A stretch of DNA of 64,000 nt. It comes from Paracoccus alkanivorans. Lineage in GTDB: Bacteria; Pseudomonadota; Alphaproteobacteria; Rhodobacterales; Rhodobacteraceae. Of the stretch, positions 1 to 11,085 are shown in pieces. The stretch spans positions 264,044 to 328,043 of the forward strand of contig NZ_QOKZ01000006.1 in the NCBI RefSeq assembly GCF_003697785.1. The letters run 5' to 3'. Below the pieces are notes generated by a model, which had not been told where the DNA came from, did not search any database, and worked only from the letters and a program-made list of their open reading frames with translations. Numbering within the stretch: position 1 is the stretch's first letter; every line of letters starts with the position of its first letter. Made by a program: the position numbers and the translations under genes.

Positions 1-829
1 CGGCGGCGGCCACTCCCTCGGCCAGCCTGGCGGCCAGGCCATTCGCATGGCCAGCCAGTTCCAGCCACAGCCCATTCTCGACCAGTGCCAGCATCTGCGC
101 GGCAAGGAAACGCTGCTTGGAGAATACATGCCCCGATTGCTTGCGGCGATAGTCGAATTCCTCGGCCAGATCGGGATTAAAGAACACCACAGCCTCGGCC
201 CCCATCGCACCGTTCTTGGTGCCGCCAAAGCACAGCGCATCGACGCCCGCGCGCCATGTCACATCCGCCGCAGAGCACCCCAATGCCGCCACCGCATTGG
301 CGAAACGCGCCCCATCCATATGCAGGGGCAGCCCGGCATCATGCGCCACCCGCGCCAGCGCCGAGACCTCGTCCGGCGTGTAGACGGTTCCCCATTCACT
401 TGCGTTGGTGATCGAGATCAGCCCGTTGCGCCCGCCGTTCAACCCATCCGCCGCCCCGCGCCACATGGCATCGGTCAGTGCTTCGGGCTGCAGCTTGCCA
501 TGCTCACCCGGCAACGTCACCAGCTTGGCACCGCCGGTAAAGAATTCCGGCGCGCCGCATTCACTGGTCTCGATATGGGCGTCCCGGTGGCAGTAAATTC
601 GCCCGTAGCGCGGTGCGAGCTGCCCGCAGACCAGCGCATTCGCCGCTGTCCCGGTTGCGACGAAGCGAACCACCGCGCGCGGCGCCTCCAGCGCGTCCCG
701 GATCGCAGCCTCGGCGCGTGCTGTCACCGGATCGGCGCCATAGCCCATCACCGCGCCGTCATTGCAGTCCGCCAGCGCGGCCATAACCGCCGGATGCGCG
801 CCATATGTGTTGTCGGAAGCGAAATTCAT
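1..829 (-). CDS. ltaE: Low-specificity L-threonine aldolase (3' part beyond window edge)
   Basis: From the ATG at 829 the minus strand gives about 276 codons, open to the window edge. The product is a cytoplasmic PLP-dependent fold-type I aldolase that splits L-threonine or L-allo-threonine into glycine and acetaldehyde. The MNFASDN start, the HMDGARFANA segment and the GGTKNG motif, whose Lys should hold PLP, are family hallmarks. Relatives are about 340 residues, so roughly the last 60 are missing. The ATG overlaps the stop of the upstream YcgN-type gene (ATGA, 826-829), which suggests translational coupling in an operon with that gene and ribF. The family is clear; substrate stereopreference cannot be read. 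Confidence 0.9.
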   Translation of the reverse strand, partial: MNFASDNTYGAHPAVMAALADCNDGAVMGYGADPVTARAEAAIRDALEAPRAVVRFVATGTAANALVCGQLAPRYGRIYCHRDAHIETSECGAPEFFTGGAKLVTLPGEHGKLQPEALTDAMWRGAADGLNGGRNGLISITNASEWGTVYTPDEVSALARVAHDAGLPLHMDGARFANAVAALGCSAADVTWRAGVDALCFGGTKNGAMGAEAVVFFNPDLAEEFDYRRKQSGHVFSKQRFLAAQMLALVENGLWLELAGHANGLAARLAEGVAAA

Positions 830-1269
830 GACAAATCCTCGATGATGTGATCTTCCCAGTCCTCTTCGGACAATGCCGCCTCGCTGACAGTCCAGCCGCG
901 TACACTGACACCGGCCCGATGCACCGATTCCGGATCGCCCGAGATCAGGTAATGCCATTCATAAAGCGGTTTGCCCTCGTGGCGCAGCCGGTATGCGCAG
1001 GTCGCAGGCAGCCACCATGCGATCTCTTTCAGCTTTTTCGGTGTCAGAACCACGCATTCAGGCACGTAATCATGCCGGTTCGCGTAGGAATTGCAGCGGC
1101 AGGCATGCCCGTCCAGCAGCTTGCAGGCGACGCGGGTGAAGGCCAGTTCGCCGGTATCCTCATATTCGATCTTGTTCAGGCAGCATTTGCCGCAACCGTC
1201 GCAAAGCGCCTCCCACTCGCCGGGGGTGAGTTGCGAAAGCGGCAATTCCCAGAATCTCTCGCGCATCAC
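826..1269 (-). CDS. YcgN/UPF0260-type cysteine cluster protein
   Basis: A 147-residue cytoplasmic protein of the YkgJ/YcgN (UPF0260) family, whose biochemical role is not established; the cysteine pattern is thought to bind Zn or an Fe-S cluster. Visible candidate ligands are C23, C26, C29 and C30 in the DGCGKCC block, then C49, C57 and C59. The length matches the family. Its start overlaps the stop of ribF by four bases (1266-1269) and its stop overlaps the ltaE start, so ribF, this gene and ltaE read as one tightly coupled minus-strand operon. Family assignment is confident; function is not. Confidence 0.88.
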   Translation of the reverse strand: MMRERFWELPLSQLTPGEWEALCDGCGKCCLNKIEYEDTGELAFTRVACKLLDGHACRCNSYANRHDYVPECVVLTPKKLKEIAWWLPATCAYRLRHEGKPLYEWHYLISGDPESVHRAGVSVRGWTVSEAALSEEDWEDHIIEDLS

Positions 1270-2216
1270 GCGCCTGCCAGAACCGCGCGCGCCTGTTTCG
1301 CGTCATCGGCGATCTGGTCGATCAGGATCTCGACACTTTCGAATTTCGCCTCGTCGCGCAGGAATTCGACAAGCGCGACGGACAGGTGCTGTCCGTAAAG
1401 ATCACCGTCGAAATCGAACAGATGCACTTCGAGATTCGGGGCGTTCCGGCCGAACATCGGGCGCACGCCAAGACTGGCCACACCCTGGCAGGACAGCCGG
1501 TCCGGTCCGGTCAGCACATCGACCAGCACCGCGTAGACGCCAAGCCGCGGCAGATGTAGCCCCTCCATGCGCATATTCGCGGTGGGCCAACCGAAATCGC
1601 GGCCGCGCTTGTCGCCATGAACAACCTCGCCCTCGATCCGGTGCCAATGGCCCAGCATCCTTTCCGCATCGCGGGTGCGGCCCTCGGTCAGGGCCTTGCG
1701 GATCGCGGTCGAGCTGTAATCCTGTCCGCCCGTTCCCACCAGCGGCACGGCGGTCACGCCAAAACCCAGTTCTGTCCCCAGATCCTTCAGCGTCTGCGCA
1801 TTCCCTGCCCGATCCTTGCCAAAGCAGAAATCGGCGCCCACCGTGACATGACGGATGCCCAGCCCTTCGACCAGCACCTCGCGGGCGAAGCCTTCGGGGC
1901 TCAGCCCGGCGAGAACGGCGTTGAAGGGCAGTTCGTATAACTGTTCCACGCCCAGGCGCGCCAGCCGATTGGCGCGGGCTTCGGCGTTCATCAGCCGGAA
2001 AGGCGCCGCATCGGGCACGAAGAATTCGCGGGGATGGGGTTCGAATGTCAGCACGCCAAGGGGTGCGTCGGCGGCCCGCGCCGCCGCCTCGATCACCGCG
2101 CGATGGCCCAGATGCACACCGTCGAAATTGCCCATGGCAATCGTCGCGCCATGGCTGCTGGCTGGCAGGCCGGTCCAGTCACGATGGATCTGCAATGCGC
2201 CCCCTATCGGGGCCAT
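1266..2216 (-). CDS. ribF: Bifunctional riboflavin kinase/FAD synthetase
   Basis: A 316-residue enzyme making FMN from riboflavin (kinase) and FAD from FMN (adenylyltransferase) in the cytoplasm. The N-terminal nucleotidyltransferase domain shows GNFDGVHLGHR (about residues 29-39) with the HxGH-type nucleotide site. The C-terminal riboflavin kinase domain has GDKRGRDFGWPTAN (about 201-214). Length and domain order are normal for bacterial RibF. It lies 10 bp downstream of the MaoC-type gene and overlaps the next gene by 4 bp. Identification is firm. Confidence 0.96.
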   Translation of the reverse strand: MAPIGGALQIHRDWTGLPASSHGATIAMGNFDGVHLGHRAVIEAAARAADAPLGVLTFEPHPREFFVPDAAPFRLMNAEARANRLARLGVEQLYELPFNAVLAGLSPEGFAREVLVEGLGIRHVTVGADFCFGKDRAGNAQTLKDLGTELGFGVTAVPLVGTGGQDYSSTAIRKALTEGRTRDAERMLGHWHRIEGEVVHGDKRGRDFGWPTANMRMEGLHLPRLGVYAVLVDVLTGPDRLSCQGVASLGVRPMFGRNAPNLEVHLFDFDGDLYGQHLSVALVEFLRDEAKFESVEILIDQIADDAKQARAVLAGA

Positions 2217-2226
2217 CCATGCCCCG

Positions 2227-2682
2227 TCAGTCGAACTTGCGGCTTGGCGCCAGAACGACAGCCTCGCCTTTCAGAACGACCGTATCGCCGACGAGACAGC
2301 GGGTTGCAAGCGTCACCCGACGTTTTGCATGATCGATCGTCTCGACCGTGACCTCGGCGCGAACCATGTCACCGGGACGGACAGGCGCCATGAATTTCAG
2401 CGTCTGGCCCAGATAGACCGTGCCATGGCCGGGAAGCTGTTCCCCGATCACCGCCGAGATCAAGCCCGCCGTCAGCATTCCATGCGCGATCCGCCCCTCG
2501 AAGATGGTGTCCTGAGCATAATCGTCATCCAGATGCACCGGGTTGCGATCGGTCGAAACTTCGGCAAACAGCTCGATATCGTGATCGGTTACCTGCTTTT
2601 GCAGGTAGCGGGTCATGCCGACTTCCAGATCCTCGATGACGATCGTGCCGCGGGGAAGATTGTCCAACATCTTGCGTTCCAT
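2227..2682 (-). CDS. MaoC-family (R)-specific enoyl-CoA hydratase-like protein
   Basis: A 151-residue single hot-dog-fold MaoC-type dehydratase. Asp45 and His50 (in STDRNPVHLD) form the expected D-x4-H hydratase site, and GRIAHGML follows at 63-70. Such proteins hydrate trans-2-enoyl-CoA to (R)-3-hydroxyacyl-CoA; PhaJ enzymes feeding polyhydroxyalkanoate synthesis are the closest functional model. No PHA genes are nearby, so the physiological substrate is open. It is first in the short minus-strand run leading into ribF (10 bp gap). Family confident, precise role inferred. Confidence 0.85.
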   Translation of the reverse strand: MERKMLDNLPRGTIVIEDLEVGMTRYLQKQVTDHDIELFAEVSTDRNPVHLDDDYAQDTIFEGRIAHGMLTAGLISAVIGEQLPGHGTVYLGQTLKFMAPVRPGDMVRAEVTVETIDHAKRRVTLATRCLVGDTVVLKGEAVVLAPSRKFD

Positions 2683-2807
2683 AACTCAACCGGGTCTCAG
2701 GATAAATGCTGCATAGCAGCAAAAGTTCCGTCGCGCAAGAAAATATCATCGATTAGCAGTTGAAGTTAATTTTATTGCTTTTGAGTATTGCGACCTGATT
2801 AACGAAA

Positions 2808-2833
2808 ACACCCGCACCAATCGGCGCGGGTGT
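2808..2833 (-). terminator. Rho-independent terminator after the HAD gene
   Basis: A perfect 8-bp stem (ACACCCGC at 2808-2815 against GCGGGTGT at 2826-2833, 10-nt loop) lies 25 bp beyond the end of the minus-strand HAD gene. Read on the minus strand it is followed by TTTTCG, so it fits an intrinsic terminator for the pyrophosphatase-HAD pair. Confidence 0.75.
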
Positions 2834-2858
2834 CAGGACCATCAAGGCTGCGTGTGGA

Positions 2859-3728
2859 TCAGCGCAACCGCCCGATACTGTATCGTGGGGCCATCTGCTG
2901 GGTCGCCAGCCATTCGCGCAACAATTCGGCATCGGGGTTCTCGACATCGGGGCCGAATGCCTCCGCCGCCAGCCCGCCGGTCACGAAAAGGCAGTCGATG
3001 CCCTCTTGCTGCGCACCCTTCACATCGGTGCGGATGCCGTCGCCCACCGCCAGGATGCGGGCGTCGTCACCCAGATCCATCAGCCGCCGCGCCCGGTCAT
3101 AGATCGGCGGATACGGCTTGCCGAAGTAAAGCGACTTGCCGCCCAGTTCCTCGTAGAACTCGGCCAGCGCACCGGCGCAATAGATCCGCGTCTCGCCCAT
3201 ATCGACGACGACATCGGGATTGGCGCAAAGCAGCACCAGCCCCCGTTCGCGCGCCATCATCAGGCGGGCGCGGTAATCCTCGGGCGCCTCGTTCGCCTCG
3301 TCGAAGGGGCCTGTCGCGACGATGCCCTCGGCTTCTTCCAGGGATACGCGCGATACCGCCGGGGCATCCGCCCATTCGCCGGGGATATCGGTAAAGAAGC
3401 CGTCATCCTTTTCCGTGCCGATATGCCAGACCTTGCGGCCCACAGCCCCCGCGAACATGGCATCTTGCGCGGCATCGCCGGAACTGACGACCAGGTCCCA
3501 GGCATCGCGCGGCACGCCCATCCGGTCGAGCTGCGCGATCACATATTGATTGGGCCGCGGTGCATTGGTCATCAGGCAGACCCTGCCGCCCGCCTGGCGG
3601 AACTGCTGCAAGGCGCCGACCGCCGCAGGATAGGGTTGCTTGCCATTATGCAGGCAGCCCCAGAGATCGCAGAACAGCGCGTCGTAATCGCCGCCGATCT
3701 GCGACAGGTTCCCGATGATCTGGCTCAT
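2859..3728 (-). CDS. HAD-superfamily hydrolase, TIGR01459 type
   Basis: A 289-residue HAD phosphatase-like protein of the group common in Rhizobiales and Rhodobacterales (TIGR01459; subclass IIA, related to NagD and pyridoxal phosphatases). The N-terminal motif I region reads FCDLWGCLHNG (nucleophile Asp21) instead of the usual DxDGT, which is typical of this group. LMTNAPRP is the motif II region, and the late AVGDGIRTDVKGA supplies the Mg-binding acidic residues. Its ATG overlaps the pyrophosphatase stop at 3728, so the two are translationally coupled. The substrate is unknown. Confidence 0.88.
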   Translation of the reverse strand: MSQIIGNLSQIGGDYDALFCDLWGCLHNGKQPYPAAVGALQQFRQAGGRVCLMTNAPRPNQYVIAQLDRMGVPRDAWDLVVSSGDAAQDAMFAGAVGRKVWHIGTEKDDGFFTDIPGEWADAPAVSRVSLEEAEGIVATGPFDEANEAPEDYRARLMMARERGLVLLCANPDVVVDMGETRIYCAGALAEFYEELGGKSLYFGKPYPPIYDRARRLMDLGDDARILAVGDGIRTDVKGAQQEGIDCLFVTGGLAAEAFGPDVENPDAELLREWLATQQMAPRYSIGRLR

Positions 3729-4645
3729 CAGACGGCCAGAACCGGGATGATCTGCTTCTTGCGGCTCATGACACCGGGCAGGACGACCGCGTCGCCCCCG
3801 ACCGTGACGTCAAAGCTTTTCTCGGCGACTTGCTTTACGAAATCATTCGGGACCAGCAGCGTCGCCTCTTCCTTCAGGATGTCGATGATGAACAGCAGCA
3901 CGTCGTCGGCGCCATCGGCCCCGGCCACGCCCGGCATGGCATCCATCAGCGCCTGCTTGCGGTCCAGCAGAACCTGCGGCGCAGTGGTCTCCAGAACCGA
4001 TATGCGCAGCTTCTTGCCGCCCAGCTCGTATTCCTTGCTGTCCATCCGCAGCAATTCCTCGTCACTGAAGGCGCTGACATCGGATTTGGCGGCGAACATC
4101 TCGGCGGCGTATTCGGCGATCTCGATACCCAGTTCCGCCGCCAGCTTCTCGGCCACCTCGCGATCATGCGGGGTCGTGGTCGGGCTGCGGAATTCCAGCG
4201 TATCGGACAGGATGCAGGTCAGCATCGCGCCCTTCACCCCTTCGGGAGCGCCTGCCAGATCCTCGCCGATCAGGTCATGCATGATCGTCGCCGTGCAGGC
4301 CAGCGGGCGGATGGTGATATTGATCGGCGCGCGGGTCTTAACGCCACCGGCCAGCATGTGATGATCGATGATCTCGATCACATCGGCGTCGTTGATCGAG
4401 GCGGGCAGTTCTGCCGGGTTATTGGTATCGACGATGACGCATTGCTCGCCCGCCGCCACATCCGAGATGATCTCGGGCTTGTCCAGCCCCCACCGCTCCA
4501 GCATCCAGGCGGCCTCGGTATTGGGCTCGCCCTGCAGGACGGGCTTGGCCGGGGTCTTGCGGATCTCGCCCAGATACCAGGCCCAGATGATGGGCGAGCC
4601 GGTCGAGTCTGTGTCGGGGGCGGTGTGGCCGAATACCTTGATCAT
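3728..4645 (-). CDS. ppaC: Manganese-dependent inorganic pyrophosphatase (family II)
   Basis: A 305-residue cytoplasmic DHH-family enzyme hydrolysing PPi to phosphate, which pulls biosynthetic reactions forward. Metal-binding motifs are visible: GHTAPDTDS (His7, Asp11, Asp13), VDTNN (Asp73) and IIDHH (Asp94-His95-His96), and the C-terminal SRKKQ substrate-binding motif sits near residue 295. Length is normal for family II and unlike family I Ppa. It is the first gene of a two-gene unit with the HAD protein. Identification is firm. Confidence 0.94.
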   Translation of the reverse strand: MIKVFGHTAPDTDSTGSPIIWAWYLGEIRKTPAKPVLQGEPNTEAAWMLERWGLDKPEIISDVAAGEQCVIVDTNNPAELPASINDADVIEIIDHHMLAGGVKTRAPINITIRPLACTATIMHDLIGEDLAGAPEGVKGAMLTCILSDTLEFRSPTTTPHDREVAEKLAAELGIEIAEYAAEMFAAKSDVSAFSDEELLRMDSKEYELGGKKLRISVLETTAPQVLLDRKQALMDAMPGVAGADGADDVLLFIIDILKEEATLLVPNDFVKQVAEKSFDVTVGGDAVVLPGVMSRKKQIIPVLAV

Positions 4646-5008
4646 ATGGCGCCTCTGCAGCTTCGGAATTTGCCGGGGTTATAGGAGGGCTGGCGGAGGA
4701 TGTCCACGCGGCCCCATCCGTTGCCGTGTCACTGTCACAAAGCGTGGGGTCAGGCGGTCTTGCCTTGCGCGTATGAGAGACGGGAGTGAACCCTGGCCCG
4801 CCATCGCACGATACGGCAGTTAGAGCAATTTGCAGTTAACCGGGTTCAGCCGCGAACTGCACCTGCGATGGCCGGGGGCGCTGCCCCGTCGCCGGCAGGT
4901 CTCTCGAACCGGTGGCGCGACCGGCCGGCGACCCCGCGAGGTATTTGCATGAAGAAGAAGGGGGCCGGGCTGGATCCGAATAAGCGCAAACTGCTTTAGC
5001 GGAAACTT
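4646..5008. other. Intergenic region with nested palindrome and a hairpin repeat copy
   Basis: 363 bp between the pyrophosphatase start and the DUF1801 gene end; no credible gene. It holds a nested inverted repeat: outer arms GCCATCGCA (4800-4808) and TGCGATGGC (4864-4872), inner arms TGCAGTT (4831-4837) and AACTGCA (4855-4861). A split copy of a repeat also found at 21908-21957 follows. The pyrophosphatase promoter presumably lies just above 4645. Confidence 0.6.
4864..4960 (+). repeat. Split copy of an intergenic hairpin repeat
   Basis: GCGATGGCCGGGG followed by GCTGCCCCG (4866-4889) forms the hairpin half, and GACCCCGCGAGGTATTTGCA with a GAAGAAG tail (4930-4960) forms the other half. Both halves match the intact copy at 21908-21957, but here about 40 bp separates them. 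The unit resembles intergenic elements common in Rhodobacteraceae genomes; that last point is recollection, not a search. Confidence 0.6.
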
Positions 5009-5365
5009 TCACACCCCAAGCTCCTTTCGCGAAGCGAGAGCGAGCTTTGTGACCAACTCGTCGGGAATGGGTTTGCGCGACGAGAACGTGACGCCGGTCT
5101 TTGTGGCCTTCAGTCCGGCGGCGGCGATATCATCCGCATGCGAAGCAATGGCGCCCTTGCTGACATACAGGCCGCATTGCTTGCTGAAAGCCGCATAGCC
5201 CGCGATGACTGACTTTCCGAACCCGAACCCCGGGATATCATACATGATGAATTCTTCCGCGTCAGGAAGAGCCTGGGCGAGTTGCCTGCGCAATTGGGTC
5301 AGAAGTGGCCGAAACTGCTCGGGGGCCGCGGCAATATACGAATCATGATCTGCAAATTTCGCCAT
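5009..5365 (-). CDS. DUF1801 / YdhG-like domain protein
   Basis: A 118-residue small cytoplasmic protein of the DUF1801 superfamily, whose fold resembles the iron chaperone frataxin-like/YdhG group. The core YDIPGFGFGK and the later GVTFSSRKPIPDELV segment are typical. I chose the internal ATG at 5365 (MAKFADHD) because the longer frame starts with GTG and adds 11 residues unlike the family. It stands alone, with no operon partners. Function is unknown; some members are suggested to deliver iron. Confidence 0.75.
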   Translation of the reverse strand: MAKFADHDSYIAAAPEQFRPLLTQLRRQLAQALPDAEEFIMYDIPGFGFGKSVIAGYAAFSKQCGLYVSKGAIASHADDIAAAGLKATKTGVTFSSRKPIPDELVTKLALASRKELGV

Positions 5366-5477
5366 TCCCTGACTATGGGCAAATATGCATCCCGGCACAA
5401 CTTCATGGGAAGCAATCGGCCAATAGCCGCAAAATCCGCCTGACCGGCAGCAGAAATTACGCCCCCACGATACAAAA

Positions 5478-5498
5478 GGCGCCCCGAAACGGGACGCC
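5478..5498 (-). terminator. Rho-independent terminator after carD
   Basis: A 9-bp stem with one mismatch (GGCGCCCCG 5478-5486, loop AAA, CGGGACGCC 5490-5498) lies 23 bp past the carD stop. On the minus strand it is followed by TTTTGT, which fits intrinsic termination of carD. Confidence 0.75.
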
Positions 5499-5521
5499 CC
5501 TGAAACGGATTTCGAAACGGA

Positions 5522-6031
5522 TCAGGCCGCGCGGGCCGTCAGCACCTCGTCCACGCGCTTTTGCGCGGCGCCTTCGTCAAGCCCGCCCACTGCGGCGACC
5601 TCGCGGGTCAGGCGGTCCAGCGCGGCTTCGTAAAGCTGACGCTCGGAATAGGATTGCTCACGCTGCTCGTCATTGCGGTGCAGGTCACGCACCACCTCGG
5701 CGATCGACATGAGGTCGCCGGAATTGATCTTCTGTTCGTATTCCTGGGCGCGGCGCGACCACATGGCGCGTTTCACGCGGGCCTTGCCCTTCAAGGTTTC
5801 CAGCGCCTTGTTGACCAGATCCGGCGAGGACAGGCCACGCATCCCGATCTCGGTCGCGCGGGCGGTCGGCACGCGCAGGGTCATCTTGTCCTTGTCGAAC
5901 GAGATGACGAACATTTCCAGCCGCAGCCCCGCAACTTCCTGCTCTTCGATCGACACGATCCGGCCGACTCCATGAGCCGGATACACGACAAAGTCATCGG
6001 GGCGGAATTCGTTCTTCTTGGCTTTCGACAT
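5522..6031 (-). CDS. carD: CarD-family transcriptional regulator
   Basis: A 169-residue CarD/CdnL-type RNA polymerase-binding regulator. The N-terminal RNAP-interacting Tudor-like domain is visible (FVVYPAHGVGRI, then EEQEVAG), followed by an alpha-helical C-terminal DNA-contacting region with KARVKRAMWSRRAQEYEQKI. In Rhodobacter, CarD stabilises open complexes and stands in for the weak -10 T of local promoters (known for the family). I chose ATG 6031 over the longer frame to 6079 because GAGGA precedes it at good spacing and MSKAKKNEF matches relatives. It is downstream of fdxA, in line with the usual Rhodobacteraceae order. Confidence 0.92.
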   Translation of the reverse strand: MSKAKKNEFRPDDFVVYPAHGVGRIVSIEEQEVAGLRLEMFVISFDKDKMTLRVPTARATEIGMRGLSSPDLVNKALETLKGKARVKRAMWSRRAQEYEQKINSGDLMSIAEVVRDLHRNDEQREQSYSERQLYEAALDRLTREVAAVGGLDEGAAQKRVDEVLTARAA

Positions 6032-6400
6032 ATGGCTTCCTCTAGGTGGCGCCCCGGTCAAGGGCACAAAGAACCGCAAGCGGCGGCGGCCACCTTCGGT
6101 CCGTTTTGATCATTGTAATTGCCCGTGCCCGGCAGAGGGCGCGGGAACAGCAGCGACAGGCGCACATCCTTCGGGCCTCTGACTCCCATCAGATGCGACT
6201 TGAATTGAACATAACATAAATAAGACGTTAAAAAAAGCGGGCACGCCGCAGTTTGACGCCGCGACGCAGAAACGGGATTCCAAATTCTTTTCAATGCATT
6301 AACGTAAACAAACCTGGAAGTTCACGCAAATGCGCATGCGAATCGCCTGCGATTTCCCGTCACCTGCAACCGGATTTCCGGCCGATTGTGACAGTCCGGC
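6032..6400. other. Intergenic region between fdxA and carD
   Basis: About 370 bp without a credible gene. The stretch around 6190-6245 is strikingly AT-rich for this window and is the likely carD promoter area. I could not pick -10/-35 hexamers with confidence. Confidence 0.5.
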
Positions 6401-6739
6401 TCAATCGCCCTCGCCCGGCGCCTCGGAGAAATATTTCTCCAGCTTGCCTTCCTGGCCATCCATTTCCTCGGCCGTGGGCAGCGGGTCCTTCTTCTGGGTG
6501 ATGACCGGCCATTGCTCCGAATATTTCCGGTTGAACTCCACCCATTGCTCCATGTCGGGCTCGGTGTCGGGGCGGATCGCGTCGGCAGGGCATTCCGGCT
6601 CGCAGACGCCGCAATCGATGCATTCGTCGGGATGGATGACCAGCGTATTCTCGCCCTCGTAGAAACAGTCGACGGGGCACACCTCCACGCAGTCGGTGTA
6701 TTTGCACATGATGCAGTTATCAGTCACCACATAGGTCAT
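6401..6739 (-). CDS. fdxA: 7Fe ferredoxin FdxA
   Basis: A 112-residue electron-transfer protein carrying one [3Fe-4S] and one [4Fe-4S] cluster. Cluster cysteines are seen at 9, 12, 17, 21 and 25 and again at 40, 43, 46 and 50 ([13 protein letters not shown]). The C-terminal extension ([13 protein letters not shown]) is typical of the FdxA/FdI type. Length is normal. It sits between the S4/helicase pair and carD on the same strand, a gene order I recognise from Rhodobacterales. The redox partners cannot be named from sequence. Confidence 0.95.
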   Translation of the reverse strand: MTYVVTDNCIMCKYTDCVEVCPVDCFYEGENTLVIHPDECIDCGVCEPECPADAIRPDTEPDMEQWVEFNRKYSEQWPVITQKKDPLPTAEEMDGQEGKLEKYFSEAPGEGD

Positions 6740-6996
6740 CGCGGGGCTCTTGGATTGGTCTTGTGGGCTTCACCTAGTCTCTTCACCCGGATCAATCAAG
6801 CCACCCTGCCCCAGATCGAAGCCGATCGCGTATCACCCGCAGGCCAATCCGAAGGACAGCGTTCCGGTCATTCGCGCCGGGCGGCAAATCGGTCGCGGCC
6901 CACCGGTCCGCTCCTCGACGGCGTTCCTGAATTTCCGCCCATTGCAGAATATCACGCCGGCACCGGAAATTTCGCCCGGCCCGGAGGTCGAAATCA

Positions 6997-7304
6997 TCAA
7001 TTGCCGGGATCGGGCGAATCGGCGCCGGACGAAGCGGTTTCCTCATGCTCGACATAAAGGGCTTGCGCCTCGCTGGCAGGCCCGCGGCGGAGCCCGAGCG
7101 CGACGATATCCAGTATCCGCACACGGCCATGGGCAGAGACGACCAGCCGGTCACCCGGCCTGACCACCCGCCCCGGCTTGCGGCAGGGCTGACCGTTCAG
7201 GCGGACGCCGCCCGCCTCGATACGCGAGGCAGCAAGCCCGCGTGACTTGAACAGCCGCGCGTGAAACAGCCATTTATCAAGCCGCAGTGTGTCGGTGTCC
7301 GCCG

Positions 7305-7308
<4 letters not shown>
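6997..7308 (-). CDS. S4-domain RNA-binding protein (Hsp15-like)
   Basis: A 103-residue protein that is almost entirely one S4 domain. LRLDKWLFHARLFKSR opens it and GGVRLNGQPCRKPGRVVRPGD gives the RNA-binding turn, as in heat-shock protein Hsp15, which binds 50S subunits with stalled nascent chains. The C-terminal tail is acidic. The start overlaps the stop of the upstream helicase gene by four bases (7305-7308), so the two RNA-binding proteins are co-translated. The role in ribosome rescue is inferred from the family. Confidence 0.9.
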
Positions 7309-10142
<2,834 letters not shown>

Positions 10143-10146
10143 GGCG

Positions 10147-10683
10147 TCAGATATCGGTGCCGGTCTGCTGCTTTTCCAGCCGTGCCACCCCGTCCCTGGC
10201 CTCTTGCTGATGGGGGTGGATCTTCAGGCTTTCGCGATAGGCGGCCAATGCGCCCTCGTAATCCTCCATCTCCTCCAGGATCACGCCAAGCTGTGTCAGG
10301 GCGGCGAAATGCCGGGGTTCCAGTTCCAGGGTGCGGGCCAGATCGGCGGCCGCGGGGCCGAAATAGCCGGCCGCCGCAAAGGCCGCCGCCCGGGCCTGCC
10401 AGCCGGCGGCGAAATCAGGCGCGTGGTCGGTCAGCGCGGTCAGATGGCCGATGGCAGCGTCAAGGTCGCCCATGTCCAGCGCCTCCTCGCCACGCTTGAG
10501 CAGCAGATCCATCGCCGGAGAACCTGATTTCGACCATTCCCGCAGGATGTCGGTTTCGGCGATTCGCCACGCGTCATTGTCGGGCCGGGCAAGCTGCGCG
10601 AACAGCCTGTCCATATCGGCATCCTGCGCCATGGCGGAAAACCCCGTCCATAGCAGGATCGCACATGCAATGATTGCACGCAT
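10147..10683 (-). CDS. Exported tetratricopeptide-repeat protein
   Basis: A 178-residue protein with a signal peptide (MRAIIACAILLW..., likely cut after AMA) followed by TPR-like helices (MGDLDAAIGHLTALTDHAPD, ARTLELEPRHFAALTQLG, YEGALAAYRESLKIHPHQ), so probably periplasmic and protein-binding. The frame stays open far upstream (to 12075), but that part is antisense to the SCP2 and hydrolase genes and is not coding. An ATG at 10728 would add 15 residues; 10683 gives the cleaner signal peptide. It ends 4 bp before the helicase start, so the two may share a transcript. Partner unknown. Confidence 0.82.
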   Translation of the reverse strand: MRAIIACAILLWTGFSAMAQDADMDRLFAQLARPDNDAWRIAETDILREWSKSGSPAMDLLLKRGEEALDMGDLDAAIGHLTALTDHAPDFAAGWQARAAAFAAAGYFGPAAADLARTLELEPRHFAALTQLGVILEEMEDYEGALAAYRESLKIHPHQQEARDGVARLEKQQTGTDI

Positions 10684-10783
10684 GGCTGCCGTAACGATAA
10701 GGTGGAAAAAACTTCGGACCGGGCGCATATCGTGAATGTAACCACTGAGCCCGCCGGGCACCAGACATAGCGCAAGGAGACGC

Positions 10784-11074
10784 ATGAAAATGAGCGATAT
10801 CGTGAACGCCGCCGTCGAGAAGCTGAGCGAAAAGATCGGCAGCTTTTCCTCGACCGCCAAATTCGTGATCGAGGACGAGGGCTCGATCATGATCGACGAC
10901 AGCGGCGTGCGCGCGGGCGACGACGAGGCGGATGTGACGCTGACAGCCAGCCGCGAGACGTTCGAGGGCATTCTCGACGGCAGCGTCAACCCGACCACCG
11001 CCTTCATGAGCGGCAAGCTCAAGCTCGACGGCGACATGGCCGTGGCCATGCAGCTTGGCCAGGCCCTGTCCTGA
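10784..11074 (+). CDS. SCP2 sterol-binding domain protein
   Basis: A 96-residue single-domain SCP2 protein, a fold that holds lipids or acyl-CoA in a hydrophobic tunnel. The pattern FVIEDEGSIMIDDSGVR, then DVTLTASRETFEGILDG and the C-terminal GKLKLDGDMAVAMQLG is characteristic. It has no signal peptide. It starts 100 bp from the divergent TPR gene and ends 11 bp before the alpha/beta hydrolase gene, so those two plus-strand genes are probably one operon acting on lipids. The ligand is unknown. Confidence 0.9.
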   Translation: MKMSDIVNAAVEKLSEKIGSFSSTAKFVIEDEGSIMIDDSGVRAGDDEADVTLTASRETFEGILDGSVNPTTAFMSGKLKLDGDMAVAMQLGQALS

Positions 11075-11085
11075 ACGGCTGGCGC

